Part shown: one piece after another, positions 34,586 through 43,507 of the stretch
Layout of the letters: the number at the start of each line of letters is the position of its first letter
How positions within the stretch are numbered: the first letter of the stretch is position 1
Source of the DNA: Castellaniella sp034675905
Lineage (GTDB): Bacteria > Pseudomonadota > Gammaproteobacteria > Burkholderiales > Burkholderiaceae_B
Assembly: GCF_034675905.1 (NCBI RefSeq)
Contig: NZ_JAUCCV010000009.1
Span: forward strand, 62,001-126,000
Direction: 5' to 3'
DNA length: 64,000 nt
Position numbers and translations under genes: made by a program
The notes under the pieces: generated by a model
Told to the model about the DNA's origin: nothing
The model's input: only the letters and a program-made list of their open reading frames with translations
Databases searched by the model: none

Positions 34586-35929
34586 ATGAGCACAACCATT
34601 CTAGAAAACCTGCCGGTCGGGCAGAAGGTCGGCATCGCCTTTTCAGGCGGCCTGGATACCAGCGCTGCGCTGTTGTGGATGAAAAACAAGGGCGCGGTGC
34701 CGTTTTCCTACACGGCCAATCTGGGGCAGCCTGACGAGCCGGATTACGACGAAATCCCCCGCAAGGCCCTGCGTTATGGCGCCCAGGGCGCTCGGCTGGT
34801 GGATTGCCGCGCCCAGTTGGTCGCCGAGGGCATTGCTGCGCTGCAGTGCAACGCCTTTCACATTTCTACCGGCGGTGTCACGTATTTCAATACCACGCCC
34901 ATCGGCCGTGCGGTGACGGGCACCATGCTGGTGTCGGCCATGCGCGAAGACGAGGTGCATATCTGGGGTGACGGCAGCACCTTCAAGGGCAACGATATCG
35001 AGCGCTTTTACCGCTATGGTCTGTTGACCAATCCTGACCTGAAGATCTACAAGCCCTGGCTGGATCAGCTGTTCATCGACGAGCTGGGCGGTCGTGCCGA
35101 AATGTCCCAGTATCTGCAGGAAAACGGTTTCGACTACAAGATGTCGGCCGAAAAAGCCTATTCCACGGATTCGAACATGCTGGGCGCCACACACGAGGCC
35201 AAGGATCTTGAACACCTGAGTTCCGGCATCCGCATCGTCGAGCCCATCATGGGGGTGGCGTTCTGGAAGCCGGAAATCGACGTCAAGGCCGAAGAAGTCA
35301 CCGTGCGGTTTGACGAAGGCCGTCCGGTGGCCTTGAACGGCGTGGAATATGCCGACCCGGTGGAACTGATGCTGGAAGCCAATCGCATCGGCGGGCGTCA
35401 CGGCCTGGGCATGAGCGATCAGATCGAAAACCGCATCATCGAGGCCAAGAGCCGCGGTATCTATGAAGCGCCGGGCATGGCGCTGCTGCATATCGCCTAC
35501 GAGCGCCTGGTGACGGGTATCCACAACGAAGACACCATCGAGCAGTACCGCATCAACGGCTTGCGTCTGGGCCGTCTGCTGTATCAGGGCCGCTGGTTCG
35601 ATCCGCAGGCCATCATGCTGCGCGAAACCGCTCAGCGCTGGATCGCACGAGCCGTTACCGGCGAAGTCGCGCTGGAACTGCGCCGGGGCAATGATTATTC
35701 GATCCTGGATACCCGTTCGCCGAATCTGACCTATCATCCCGACCGCCTGACCATGGAAAAGGGTGAATCCATGTTCTCGCCGCTGGACCGCATCGGCCAG
35801 TTGACGATGCGCAATCTGGATATTGTCGATACGCGCGCAAAGTTGTTCACCTATACCCAGGTTGGCCTGCTGACGAAAACCGGACAGTCGGACATTCCGC
35901 AGATCCGGCAGGACACGGCGGAAAAATGA
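34586..35929 (+). CDS. argG: Argininosuccinate synthase
   Basis: ArgG joins citrulline and aspartate with ATP to give argininosuccinate, the step after ArgF in arginine synthesis. The 447-residue protein is of the long E. coli type. It has the PP-loop (AFSGGLDTSAALLWM), the substrate segments NTTPIGRAVTGTML and DSNMLGATHEAKDLE, and a regular C-terminal part. A terminator follows at 35988-36020, and argF lies 570 bp downstream. Confidence 0.98.
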   Translation: MSTTILENLPVGQKVGIAFSGGLDTSAALLWMKNKGAVPFSYTANLGQPDEPDYDEIPRKALRYGAQGARLVDCRAQLVAEGIAALQCNAFHISTGGVTYFNTTPIGRAVTGTMLVSAMREDEVHIWGDGSTFKGNDIERFYRYGLLTNPDLKIYKPWLDQLFIDELGGRAEMSQYLQENGFDYKMSAEKAYSTDSNMLGATHEAKDLEHLSSGIRIVEPIMGVAFWKPEIDVKAEEVTVRFDEGRPVALNGVEYADPVELMLEANRIGGRHGLGMSDQIENRIIEAKSRGIYEAPGMALLHIAYERLVTGIHNEDTIEQYRINGLRLGRLLYQGRWFDPQAIMLRETAQRWIARAVTGEVALELRRGNDYSILDTRSPNLTYHPDRLTMEKGESMFSPLDRIGQLTMRNLDIVDTRAKLFTYTQVGLLTKTGQSDIPQIRQDTAEK

Positions 35930-35937
35930 TCATGGCA

Positions 35938-35961
35938 GGCGGCGGGGCGTACCCCGCCGCC
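35938..35961. repeat. GC-rich hairpin behind argG
   Basis: GGCGGCGGGG pairs with CCCCGCCGCC around CGTA. There is no T-run; it may block 3' decay of the argG mRNA or help termination with the second hairpin that follows. Confidence 0.55.
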
Positions 35962-35987
35962 GTGGGTCAATCCATGGCCGCATATCG

Positions 35988-36020
35988 AAAACACCGGCGT
36001 TGCAGCCGGTGTTTCTTTTT
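35988..36020 (+). terminator. Terminator of argG
   Basis: AAAACACCGGC pairs with GCCGGTGTTT around a 6-base loop and is followed by C and five T. It also has an A-run on its other side, so it can serve the convergent DUF3579 gene as well. Confidence 0.85.
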
Positions 36021-36046
36021 AGGGTGATCGCCAGGCGCCTTGCGGC

Positions 36047-36364
36047 TTATGCAGGCGTGTCCGGGTCGTCGATCGGGGTGGATGTGTCGCTGGTCTGCAG
36101 ATGGTTGCTCTCGGCGAAATCGCAGGCGAATTTCCAGGCCAGGGGTTCCAGCTGGCGCAGCCGGTGGTCGATGAGCACGCAGGGGGTGCCTTCCAGGGTG
36201 CGCGGCGTGGCGTAGGGGGAATAGGACAGGGGGTTGTGAACCGATCCTGCGGGGCGGAATTGGGACAGCACGCCGGCCAGTCGTTCTGCCCAATCGCTGG
36301 GACGGAATCGCTGGCCATCCAAGGTCTTGCCGTGGATGATCAAATGCTGGACTGGGAGATTCAT
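36047..36364 (-). CDS. DUF3579 family protein
   Basis: This 105-residue soluble protein of unknown role fits the DUF3579 family (LIIHGKTLDGQRFRPSDWAERL, then VHNPLSYSPYATP and VLIDHRLRQLEPLAWKFACDF, here cited in parts). It has no signal or membrane segment. The last 20 residues are acidic and Thr/Pro-rich. It diverges from argF with 131 bp between the starts, so the two share a control region; a link to arginine supply is inferred only from position. Confidence 0.8.
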   Translation of the reverse strand: MNLPVQHLIIHGKTLDGQRFRPSDWAERLAGVLSQFRPAGSVHNPLSYSPYATPRTLEGTPCVLIDHRLRQLEPLAWKFACDFAESNHLQTSDTSTPIDDPDTPA

Positions 36365-36495
36365 GTGGGTTCCAAAGACGGGACACGCCTGGCGGCCAGG
36401 TGCGCAACATCCCCTACGCCGCGCATTGTATCCGATCGGCGTTTTGCGCGTCCGGCGGGCGCACGGTAAGATGGTCCCTTTGCATAGGGTTTCCC

Positions 36496-37437
36496 ATGTC
36501 TGCAGCCAATCCCCCCGGGCCTTTGCGGCATTTCTTGCAGTTGCGCGATTTTTCCGAGGACGAAATCCAGTATGTGATCGACCGGGCGCGCCTGATCAAG
36601 GACAAATTCAAGCGATATCTGCCCCATCACACGCTGCATGACCGCAATCTGGCCATGGTGTTCGAAAAGGCCAGCACCCGCACCCGGGTATCGTTCGAGG
36701 CGGGCATGTACCAGTTGGGCGGGTCTGTCATCTATCTGACGACAGAGGGCTCGCAGCTGGGGCGGTCGGAACCCATCGAGGACACGGCTCGCGTGATTTC
36801 GCGCATGGTGGATCTGGTGATGATCCGCACATTCGAACAGACCCGCATTGAACGCTTCGCCGCGCATTCGCGGGTGCCGGTCATCAATGGCCTGACCAAT
36901 GAATTCCATCCCTGCCAGATTCTGGCCGATATCCTGACGTTCGTGGAACATCGCGGACCGATTCGTGGCAAGACCGTCGCCTGGATCGGGGATGCCAACA
37001 ATATGTCCTATACGTGGCTGCAGGCGGCTGAATTGCTGGGCTTCACGCTGCACGTGTCGGCGCCGGCCGGATACCGCCTGGACCCCGTACGGGTAGGGCA
37101 GCAGCCCGCGTCCGTGCTGCGGGAATTCGATGATCCCCTGGAAGCCTGTCAAGGCGCTGATCTGGTGACGACCGACGTCTGGACCAGCATGGGCTACGAG
37201 GCTGAAAACGAGGCCCGTCGCCTGGCGTTTGCCGATTGGTGCGTCGATGCTCAGATGATGGCTGTTGCGCAGCCGGATGCGCTGTTCATGCACTGTCTGC
37301 CTGCCCACCGTGGAGAAGAGGTCACGGGCGATGTGATCGATGGGGCGCAAAGCGTGGTCTGGGACGAGGCCGAGAACCGCCTGCACGTGCAAAAGGCGCT
37401 GATGGAATTCCTGTTGCTGGGGCGCCAGGGCGTTTAA
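36496..37437 (+). CDS. argF: Ornithine carbamoyltransferase
   Basis: ArgF makes citrulline from ornithine and carbamoyl phosphate. The 313-residue protein has the carbamoyl-phosphate loop FEKASTRTRVSFE, the segment NEFHPCQILAD, and the ornithine-side motif HCLPAHRGEE. ATG at 36496 gives the family length. A bidirectional terminator lies directly behind it. Confidence 0.98.
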   Translation: MSAANPPGPLRHFLQLRDFSEDEIQYVIDRARLIKDKFKRYLPHHTLHDRNLAMVFEKASTRTRVSFEAGMYQLGGSVIYLTTEGSQLGRSEPIEDTARVISRMVDLVMIRTFEQTRIERFAAHSRVPVINGLTNEFHPCQILADILTFVEHRGPIRGKTVAWIGDANNMSYTWLQAAELLGFTLHVSAPAGYRLDPVRVGQQPASVLREFDDPLEACQGADLVTTDVWTSMGYEAENEARRLAFADWCVDAQMMAVAQPDALFMHCLPAHRGEEVTGDVIDGAQSVVWDEAENRLHVQKALMEFLLLGRQGV

Positions 37438-37443
37438 GCCGAT

Positions 37444-37475
37444 AAAAAAAGGACGCCGATGCGGCGTCCTTTTTT
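37444..37475. terminator. Bidirectional terminator between argF and rpsT
   Basis: GGACGCC (37451-37457) pairs with GGCGTCC (37463-37469); seven A precede and six T follow. It serves argF on the plus strand and rpsT on the minus strand, which converge here. Confidence 0.92.
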
Positions 37476-37505
37476 GCGAACAGTCCAAGCTGCGCGTTTC
37501 TTCGG

Positions 37506-37769
37506 TCAGGCAAGCGCCTTGATGGCGGCCGACAGGCGGCTTTTATGACGAGCGGCCTTGTTCTTGTGAATGATCTGTTTGTCGGCAACGCGATCGATCA
37601 CGCTGCTGGCTTTGCGGAAGACTTCGTTGGCAGCAGCCTTGTCACCCGAGTCGATGGCCTGGCGCACGCGCTTGATGGCGGTGCGCAGCATCGAACGAAT
37701 GCTGGCGTTGTGTTTGTTCTGGGCAACGGCCTGGCGGGCGCGTTTACGGGCTTGTGCGGAATTGGCCAT
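37506..37769 (-). CDS. rpsT: 30S ribosomal protein bS20
   Basis: S20 (87 residues) binds 16S rRNA helices early in 30S assembly. The typical start MANSAQARKRARQAVAQNKHN, cited in part, is followed by SMLRTAIKRVRQAI and IHKNKAARHKSRLS. It is highly basic, as expected, and stands alone, expressed opposite to argF. Confidence 0.97.
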   Translation of the reverse strand: MANSAQARKRARQAVAQNKHNASIRSMLRTAIKRVRQAIDSGDKAAANEVFRKASSVIDRVADKQIIHKNKAARHKSRLSAAIKALA

Positions 37770-37839
37770 AAAGTGTTATCTGGTTTGCGTAAATAGAAAC
37801 GGTTGCTTGGACTGCAAAAGCAAAGACGGTAAGTGTATC

Positions 37840-39396
37840 CTACGACTGCCGACGTGTAAAGTCTCTTGGCCGAAAACCGAATAAAAACAAGGTGCTGAAG
37901 TAAGCCAGGACGGCTAGCATCAGTACGCTCAGCAGCCAGGCGATTCGAGCAGCTGGCTGGGCGCCCAAGGCGACCCAGTCCAGATGCCGGTCAGCCCAGC
38001 CCAGCACCAGCGCCAGGGCGCCCAGGGCCGGCAGCAGTTTCAGGGCAAAGCCCGTCCAGCCGGGCAAAGGGGTGTACAGGCCGCGTCGGCGCAGCAGCAC
38101 CACCAGGCATAGCGCATTGGCGCTTGCGCCCAGGCCGATGGACAGCGCCAGCCCTGCGTGGGCCAGCCAGGGTACCAGGATCAGATTCATCAGCTGGGTA
38201 AAGACCAGTACGGCGATGGCAATGCGCACCGGTGTGCGGATGTCCTGCTTGGCGTAAAAACCAGGGGCCAGGATCTTGATGGCCAGCAGGCCCAGCAGCC
38301 CGGCGGCATACGCCGTGACGGCCAGCCGCGTCTGCGCCACGTCGGTGGCGGAAAAGGCGCCATAATTGAACAGCGTGGCGACCAAGCCGTCGGATAGCAA
38401 TGCCATGCCCAGGGCTGCCGGCAGACCCAGCAGCAGCACCAGGCGCAGACCCCAGTCCAGCAAGGCGTTATAGGCGCGGTGATCGTCGCGGGCATGGGCG
38501 GCGGACAGGCTGGGCAGCAGCACCGTGCCCAGGGCCACGCCCAGCAGGGCTGTGGGAAATTCCATCAGCCGGTCGGCAAAGGACAGCCAGGTGACGCTGC
38601 CGGGCGCCAGCCAGGTGGCGATATTGGTGTTGATCAGCAAGGACAGTTGCGCGACGGACACGCCCAGGGTAGCGGGCAGCATCTGTCGCAGGATACGTCG
38701 TACGGTGGGATCTTGCCAGGCGGCCCGCAGCCCGTCGCCGTAGCGCGGCAGCATGCCCAGGCGGCCCAGGGCGATCCATTGCACCGCCAGTTGCAGGACG
38801 CCGCCGATCACCACCCCGATGGCCAGGGCGTGGATAGGTTGATCCAGGTAGCGGGTCAGCAGCAGGCTGGCGGCGATCATCGATAGGTTCAGCAGCACCG
38901 GCGTGAAGGCCGGGACGGCGAAACGGCTGAAAGTGTTGAGTACGCCCGAGGCGAAAGCCACCAGCGACATGCAGATGATGTAGGGGAACATCAGCTGCGT
39001 CATCCAGATGGCTTCCTGGAATTCGTGGGCGCGTGCAGCGGTGCGCATGCCGCTGGCCATGGCGGTGACAACCCAGGATGCCCCCAGGATCCCCGCGAGT
39101 GTGACGCCGCACAGGGAAATGAACAGCAGCAGGGCGACGCGATCCAGCAGGCGGCGCAGGCTGTCATGGTCGCCGCGTTGACGGATTTCCCCCAGGATGG
39201 GCACGAAGGCCTGGGAAAAAGCGCCCTCGGCAAACAGGCGGCGCAGCAGATTGGGGATGCGAAAGGCCACCCAGAAGGCATCGGTCAGCGGCCCGGCGCC
39301 GAACACGCTCGCAATGAGCACATCGCGCAGCATGCCGGTCACGCGGGAAAACAAGGTCAGGCCGCTGATCGTAGCCGCCGAGCGAAGCAGACTCAT
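37840..39396 (-). CDS. murJ: Lipid II flippase MurJ
   Basis: MurJ moves lipid II across the inner membrane for peptidoglycan synthesis. The 518-residue protein (start MSLLRSAATISGLTLFSRV) has about 14 membrane helices. It carries the charged-cavity motifs of the MVF family: RDVLIASVFGAG, AFRIPNLLRRLFAEGAFSQ and the RxAxP-type loops. The start at 39396 is chosen since reading upstream would enter the intergenic repeat. It lies upstream-divided from rpsT, the usual murJ-rpsT neighbourhood in this group. Confidence 0.95.
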   Translation of the reverse strand: MSLLRSAATISGLTLFSRVTGMLRDVLIASVFGAGPLTDAFWVAFRIPNLLRRLFAEGAFSQAFVPILGEIRQRGDHDSLRRLLDRVALLLFISLCGVTLAGILGASWVVTAMASGMRTAARAHEFQEAIWMTQLMFPYIICMSLVAFASGVLNTFSRFAVPAFTPVLLNLSMIAASLLLTRYLDQPIHALAIGVVIGGVLQLAVQWIALGRLGMLPRYGDGLRAAWQDPTVRRILRQMLPATLGVSVAQLSLLINTNIATWLAPGSVTWLSFADRLMEFPTALLGVALGTVLLPSLSAAHARDDHRAYNALLDWGLRLVLLLGLPAALGMALLSDGLVATLFNYGAFSATDVAQTRLAVTAYAAGLLGLLAIKILAPGFYAKQDIRTPVRIAIAVLVFTQLMNLILVPWLAHAGLALSIGLGASANALCLVVLLRRRGLYTPLPGWTGFALKLLPALGALALVLGWADRHLDWVALGAQPAARIAWLLSVLMLAVLAYFSTLFLFGFRPRDFTRRQS

Positions 39397-39432
39397 GAAA
39401 CAGTTGGTGGCAGGCAGGCCTTTTGCCGCCGG

Positions 39433-39467
39433 GCCGCCCCAAGGCAAAAGCGGCCCCCTTGGGGGGC
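39433..39467. repeat. GC-rich intergenic inverted repeat
   Basis: GCCGCCCCAAGG (39433-39444) pairs with CCTTGGGGGGC (39457-39467). The CCCCAAGG / CCTTGGGG arms with flanking GGC/GCC resemble a widespread dispersed repeat of Burkholderiales intergenic regions (from memory). Only one copy was noticed in this window. Confidence 0.55.
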
Positions 39468-39505
39468 AGCAAGCGGGCGCAGCCTGCGTAGCATGGGGGC
39501 CAACA

Positions 39506-40264
39506 TTACTTTGGCGCCATACGGATGGCGCCATCCAGCCGGATGGTTTCGCCATTGAGCATGTCGTTTTCCAGAATGCTGAGGACCAGCTTGGCATAGT
39601 CTTCCGGACGGCCCAGGCGGGACGGGAAGGGGACGCTGGCGGCCAGGGAATCCTGAACATCCTGGGGCATGCCGAACAGCATGGGCGTGCCGAAGATGCC
39701 CGGTGCGATGGTCATGCAGCGCACGCCCAGGCGGGACAGGTCGCGGGCGATGGCCAGGGTCATGCCGACGATGCCGGCCTTGGAGGCGGCGTAGGCGGAT
39801 TGTCCGACCTGGCCGTCGTAGGCCGCCACGGATGCTGTATTGATGATGACGCCGCGTTCGCCAGTGGCCTGGGGATCGTTGGCCGTCATGGCTTGGGCGG
39901 CCAGGCGGGCCATATTGAAGGAGCCGACCAGATTGATGTCGATGACGCGGCGAAACAGCGCCAGGTCATGCGGCCCGGTCTTGCCGACGATGCGCGATGC
40001 CGGCGCGATGCCGGCGCAGTTGATCAGCCCGCGCAGCGTCCCCAAGCCCGTGGCGGCGTCGACGGCAGCCTGGGCATCGGTTTCGGAAGTCACGTCGCAG
40101 TGGATGTAAGTTTGGCCGAGCTCGGCCGCCAGGGCCTGTCCGGCGGTTTCCTGGACGTCGGCCAGCACGACGCGGGCGCCCTGGGCCGTCAGGGCGCGGG
40201 CGGTACCCGCCCCCAGGCCGGAGGATCCTCCGGTGATCAGGATGACTTGGTTGCGGATATCCAT
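39506..40264 (-). CDS. SDR-family 3-hydroxyacyl-CoA dehydrogenase
   Basis: Short-chain dehydrogenase of 252 residues. The NAD-binding motif TGGSSGLGAG is near residue 11 and NCAGIAPAS near 84. The catalytic set is S (NTASVAAYDG), Y and K (YAASKAG). The segment after it (GQVGQSAYAASKAGIVGMTL) and the overall length are very like HSD17B10-type 3-hydroxy-2-methylbutyryl-CoA dehydrogenases of fatty acid and isoleucine breakdown. That specificity is inferred. It lies 19 bp behind adk. Confidence 0.87.
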   Translation of the reverse strand: MDIRNQVILITGGSSGLGAGTARALTAQGARVVLADVQETAGQALAAELGQTYIHCDVTSETDAQAAVDAATGLGTLRGLINCAGIAPASRIVGKTGPHDLALFRRVIDINLVGSFNMARLAAQAMTANDPQATGERGVIINTASVAAYDGQVGQSAYAASKAGIVGMTLAIARDLSRLGVRCMTIAPGIFGTPMLFGMPQDVQDSLAASVPFPSRLGRPEDYAKLVLSILENDMLNGETIRLDGAIRMAPK

Positions 40265-40283
40265 GATGGCTTCCTGGCGGCGA

Positions 40284-40952
40284 TCAGGCAGCCGAGTGGG
40301 CGCGCAGAATGCCCAGGATGCGTTCGCGGATTTCGCCGACCGAGCCCACACCGGAGATTTTTGCGTAGTGCGGCGCCAGGGCATCGCCTGTGGCGGCCCA
40401 TTGGGAGTAGTAGTCCACCAGGGGACTGGTCTGATCACGGTAGACCGACAGGCGGTGACGCACGGTTTCTTCGCGGTCATCGTCGCGCTGGATCAGGGCT
40501 TCGCCGGTTTCGTCGTCCAGGCCTGCACGCTGCGGCGGATTGAACTTGACGTGATAGGTGCGGCCGCTGGCGACGTGGACGCGCCGCCCGCTCATGCGTT
40601 CGATGATGTTGTCTTCGGGGACGCTGATTTCGATCACGTAATCCAGTTGGACCTGTGCGTTTTTCAGGGCGTCGGCTTGTGGAATCGTGCGGGGGAAGCC
40701 GTCGAACAGATAGCCGCTGCGGCAGTCGGCTTGTGTCAGGCGGTCGCGCACCAGGCCGATGATGATGTCGTCCGACACCAGGCCGCCCTGATCCATGATT
40801 TTCTTGGCTTCCAGCCCTAGCGGGGTTTGTGCCTTGACGGCCGCGCGCAGCATGTCGCCGGTCGAGATCTGTGGAATGCTGAACGCTTCAGTGATGAACG
40901 CAGCCTGGGTACCCTTGCCCGCCCCGGGGGGGCCTAGCAAAATCAAGCGCAT
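40284..40952 (-). CDS. adk: Adenylate kinase
   Basis: Adk balances ATP, ADP and AMP. The 222-residue protein has the P-loop GPPGAGKGTQ, the AMP-site segment ISTGDMLRAAVK, the signature DGFPRTIPQADAL and a long LID domain (RRVHVASGRTYHVKFNPP) without zinc cysteines, as in other Gram-negative forms. It lies behind kdsB, with 83 bp between. Confidence 0.98.
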   Translation of the reverse strand: MRLILLGPPGAGKGTQAAFITEAFSIPQISTGDMLRAAVKAQTPLGLEAKKIMDQGGLVSDDIIIGLVRDRLTQADCRSGYLFDGFPRTIPQADALKNAQVQLDYVIEISVPEDNIIERMSGRRVHVASGRTYHVKFNPPQRAGLDDETGEALIQRDDDREETVRHRLSVYRDQTSPLVDYYSQWAATGDALAPHYAKISGVGSVGEIRERILGILRAHSAA

Positions 40953-41035
40953 GATTTCCTCCGAAAGTATTTTTCAAATTTTTTCGATTATGCCGCAATG
41001 CAGCAGACGCTGCAGAGATTCCTGGCGCATAAGGT

Positions 41036-41797
41036 TTATATGTTTGAAAACAGAGCGCGCACCCGAGCCAGGTCTTCCGGGGTGTCAACCCCCCGGGCCG
41101 GCAGCGTCTGGGTTTGATGTACGAAAATCGGGAAGCCTTGTTCCAGCGCCCGCAGCTGTTCCAGGGATTCGACATGTTCCAGCCGTCCCGGGGGCAGTTC
41201 CGGGAAGGTCCTGAGAAAACCGGCGCGGTAGGCGTACAGGCCGATATGGTGCAGGGCGGGCAGGCCGGGCGCCAGGCGCTGCTGGCCGTCCTTCAGGGCA
41301 TCGCGGGCCCAGGGGATGGGCGCCCGGGAAAAATACAGGGCTCGTTGACGGCTGTCGCAGACGACCTTGACTGCGTTGGGGTCGAACAGCGTGGCGGCGT
41401 CGCTGATGGGGGCGGCGCAGGTGGTGATGGCGGCTTCGGGGTGCTGTTGCAGCAAGGCGGCCACGGCGTCGATCAGGGCTGGGTCGATCAGCGGTTCGTC
41501 GCCCTGGACGTTGACGACGATGGCGGCGTCGTCCAAGGCCAGCTGCTGCACGACTTCGGACAGGCGGTCGGTGCCGGTCGGGTGATCGGGCCGGGTGGCC
41601 AAGGCTTCGATGCCGTGCGAAATCGCAGCCTGCAGCACATCGGGGTGATCGGTGGCGATGATGACCCGGTCGGCGCCGGATTGGGCCGCCTGGCGGGCGG
41701 TGCGCACCACCATGGGCAGGCCGCCGATATCCAGCAGCGGCTTGCCCGGCAGGCGGGTGGACGCGGCGCGTGCTGGCACGACGACCGTGAAGCTCAT
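41036..41797 (-). CDS. kdsB: 3-deoxy-manno-octulosonate cytidylyltransferase
   Basis: KdsB activates Kdo as CMP-Kdo for lipopolysaccharide core synthesis. The 253-residue protein has the nucleotide-binding motif PARAASTRLPGKPL, NVQGDEPLI near residue 97 and the HIGLYAYRAGFL segment. It overlaps the Trm112 gene upstream by 4 bases (ATGA), tying it to lpxK. Confidence 0.97.
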   Translation of the reverse strand: MSFTVVVPARAASTRLPGKPLLDIGGLPMVVRTARQAAQSGADRVIIATDHPDVLQAAISHGIEALATRPDHPTGTDRLSEVVQQLALDDAAIVVNVQGDEPLIDPALIDAVAALLQQHPEAAITTCAAPISDAATLFDPNAVKVVCDSRQRALYFSRAPIPWARDALKDGQQRLAPGLPALHHIGLYAYRAGFLRTFPELPPGRLEHVESLEQLRALEQGFPIFVHQTQTLPARGVDTPEDLARVRALFSNI

Positions 41798-41973
41798 TGT
41801 TCTGGCGCCTGCTCGAGTGTGCGGGCTTCGCCCGGCAGCATGACGGGCACTCCGTCGCGGACCGGGAAGGCCAGGCGGTCAGCCGGGCAGATCAGTTCCT
41901 GGTGCTCGCGGTCATGGCGCAACGTGCCCTTACAGACTGGACACACAAGGATCTGCAGCAAACGGTTTTCCAT
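41794..41973 (-). CDS. Trm112-family small zinc-ribbon protein
   Basis: This 59-residue protein (MENRLLQILVCPVCKGTL) matches the bacterial Trm112/YcaR family, with CPVCKG and a second Cys in LICPADRLAFPVRDGVPVML. In E. coli ycaR also sits between lpxK and kdsB. Its biochemical role in bacteria is not settled. It overlaps kdsB by 4 bases. Confidence 0.9.
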   Translation of the reverse strand: MENRLLQILVCPVCKGTLRHDREHQELICPADRLAFPVRDGVPVMLPGEARTLEQAPEQ

Positions 41974-42010
41974 GGAGACGGGTATCGAGTGGAGAGACAA
42001 AGAGCACAGT

Positions 42011-43097
42011 TTAATGCCTGTCGCCGTGATTGTGCGGCAAAGCTGCAGAACGGTCCTGCAGCAGGGCTTCCAGGGCGTCGAGCCAGGCGGGATCGGAAAA
42101 TACCGGAGCGGCATGGACGACCCACAGGCGCGGGTCATGGGGCGGCGCGTATTTGACAGCGTCCTTGGCGGTGATCAGGATGGGGCCGGCAGGCAAGGTC
42201 TGCAGAGCGCTCAGGGATGGCGCGTGGTGGTCGGGGCTGCTCAGGGTGCGTTCAAGGACAAGGCCCGCCTGTTGGAGCATGGCAAAAAAACGCTGGGGCT
42301 GGCCGATACCGGCCGCAGCGCTGCAGGGGGTGCGTCCATGGGTCAGGCGCCAGGCGGACCAGTCCAGCTGTTCGCCGGTGCTCAGGTGGGTCAGATAGTC
42401 CGGCTGCAGGCGCACGCTGATCTGACGAGGCTTGCCGGTGGAATCCGTTGGCAGGCTGGGGGGGGGGCGTGTCGGCCGGCCCCAGTTGCGTGATGAGCCA
42501 GTCGGCGCGCTGACGTCGCTCGGGGTGTTCGCGTAGCGGGCCAGCCGGCAACAGCCTGCCGTTGCCGGCGCCTCGCGCATCCTGCACGATGATTTCCACA
42601 TCGCGGGCCAGAGCGGCGTGTTGCAGCCCGTCATCCGCCAGCAGTACGTCGATCTCCGGGTGCGCTTGCAGCAGGGCGGCGGCCGCCAGGGATCGTCGCG
42701 GGTGGACGGCAATCGGCGCCCCCGTGACGGCGTGCAGCAAGGCGGGTTCATCCCCCAGATGGGGGCTGTCCGGCGCGTGGTCGCTGAGCCTTGGCGTGGC
42801 GCCGGGACGCGTGCCATAGCCTCGGCTGAGGATGCCGGGGCGCCAGCCCTGGGCCTGCAGAAACTGACAAATGGCCGCCGTGACCGGGGTCTTGCCCGTG
42901 CCGCCGACCAGGATGTTGCCGATGACGATGACCGGCACGGGCGCTCGCCAGGCCTGTGCTGCCTGCCGGGTCATGTGCCGGGCGGACAATCGACCATAGA
43001 GCCAGGAAAGGGGGGTCAGCACGGTGCTGGTCACGCCCTGTGTCCGCCAGATGTCTTGCAGACAGTCTTCTGCCCGTCGGCGCCATGCCGCCTTCAT
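42011..43097 (-). pseudogene. lpxK: Tetraacyldisaccharide 4'-kinase LpxK, frame broken at a C10 tract
   Basis: LpxK phosphorylates the lipid A precursor at the 4' position and is normally essential. The first part (43097 down to about 42467) carries the membrane helix, the Walker A loop (GNILVGGTGKTPVT), ILSRGYGTRPG and LLADDGLQHAALARDVEI. After LITQLGPADTPPP the frame is lost, and the rest of LpxK (SLPTDSTGKPRQISVRLQPD, then ILITAKDAVKYAP and HDPRLWVV) reads in the next frame to a stop at 42011. The break coincides with ten C on the coding strand (plus-strand G run 42458-42467). Nine C would give one continuous protein of normal length. The cause may be a homopolymer sequence error, phase variation or ribosomal slippage. 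The start overlaps exbD by 4 bases. Confidence 0.88.
42458..42467. repeat. G10/C10 homopolymer in lpxK
   Basis: Ten consecutive G on the plus strand, the longest homopolymer noticed in the window, placed exactly where lpxK changes frame. Confidence 0.95.
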
Positions 43098-43507
43098 GGG
43101 CGGCTTTGCGTCAGAAAGGAGACTCGGCGGATGTCAGCCTGCCGGGCGGCTTCCAGGGCCAGCACCACGGCGGCGTGGGATGTCTGGCCGTCTGCGTCGA
43201 TGCGCAGTGCCGCGTCCGGGTGTTCGATCGCCGCCTGGCGTAGCGCTGCCGTCAGGGTGTCGGGTGTGACATTGTCGACATAGTGGCCGTTCAGTGCGTA
43301 CTGCCCGTCACGGCTGATGGCCAGTTCCAGGGCTGGGCCGGTATCCAGCGCTTGCGCCTGAGCCTGGGGCAGGGCGATGGGCAGTTGCCGTGTCTGCGTA
43401 AAGGACGTGGAGGCTGCCAGGAAAATCAGGATCACCAGCAAAACGTCGATCAGGGGGATCAGATTGACCTCGGGTTCGTCGTGCGCTTGGCGGTGGCGGA
43501 AATTCAT
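43094..43507 (-). CDS. exbD: ExbD/TolR-family biopolymer transport protein
   Basis: ExbD (137 residues) is the single-pass partner of ExbB in the proton-driven motor that energises TonB. The short N-terminal tail (HDEPEVNLIPLIDVLLVILI) holds the conserved Asp in the membrane helix. A periplasmic domain follows (DADGQTSHAAVVLALEAARQ). It overlaps exbB and lpxK by 4 bases each, so exbB-exbD-lpxK are coupled. Confidence 0.94.
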   Translation of the reverse strand: MNFRHRQAHDEPEVNLIPLIDVLLVILIFLAASTSFTQTRQLPIALPQAQAQALDTGPALELAISRDGQYALNGHYVDNVTPDTLTAALRQAAIEHPDAALRIDADGQTSHAAVVLALEAARQADIRRVSFLTQSRP

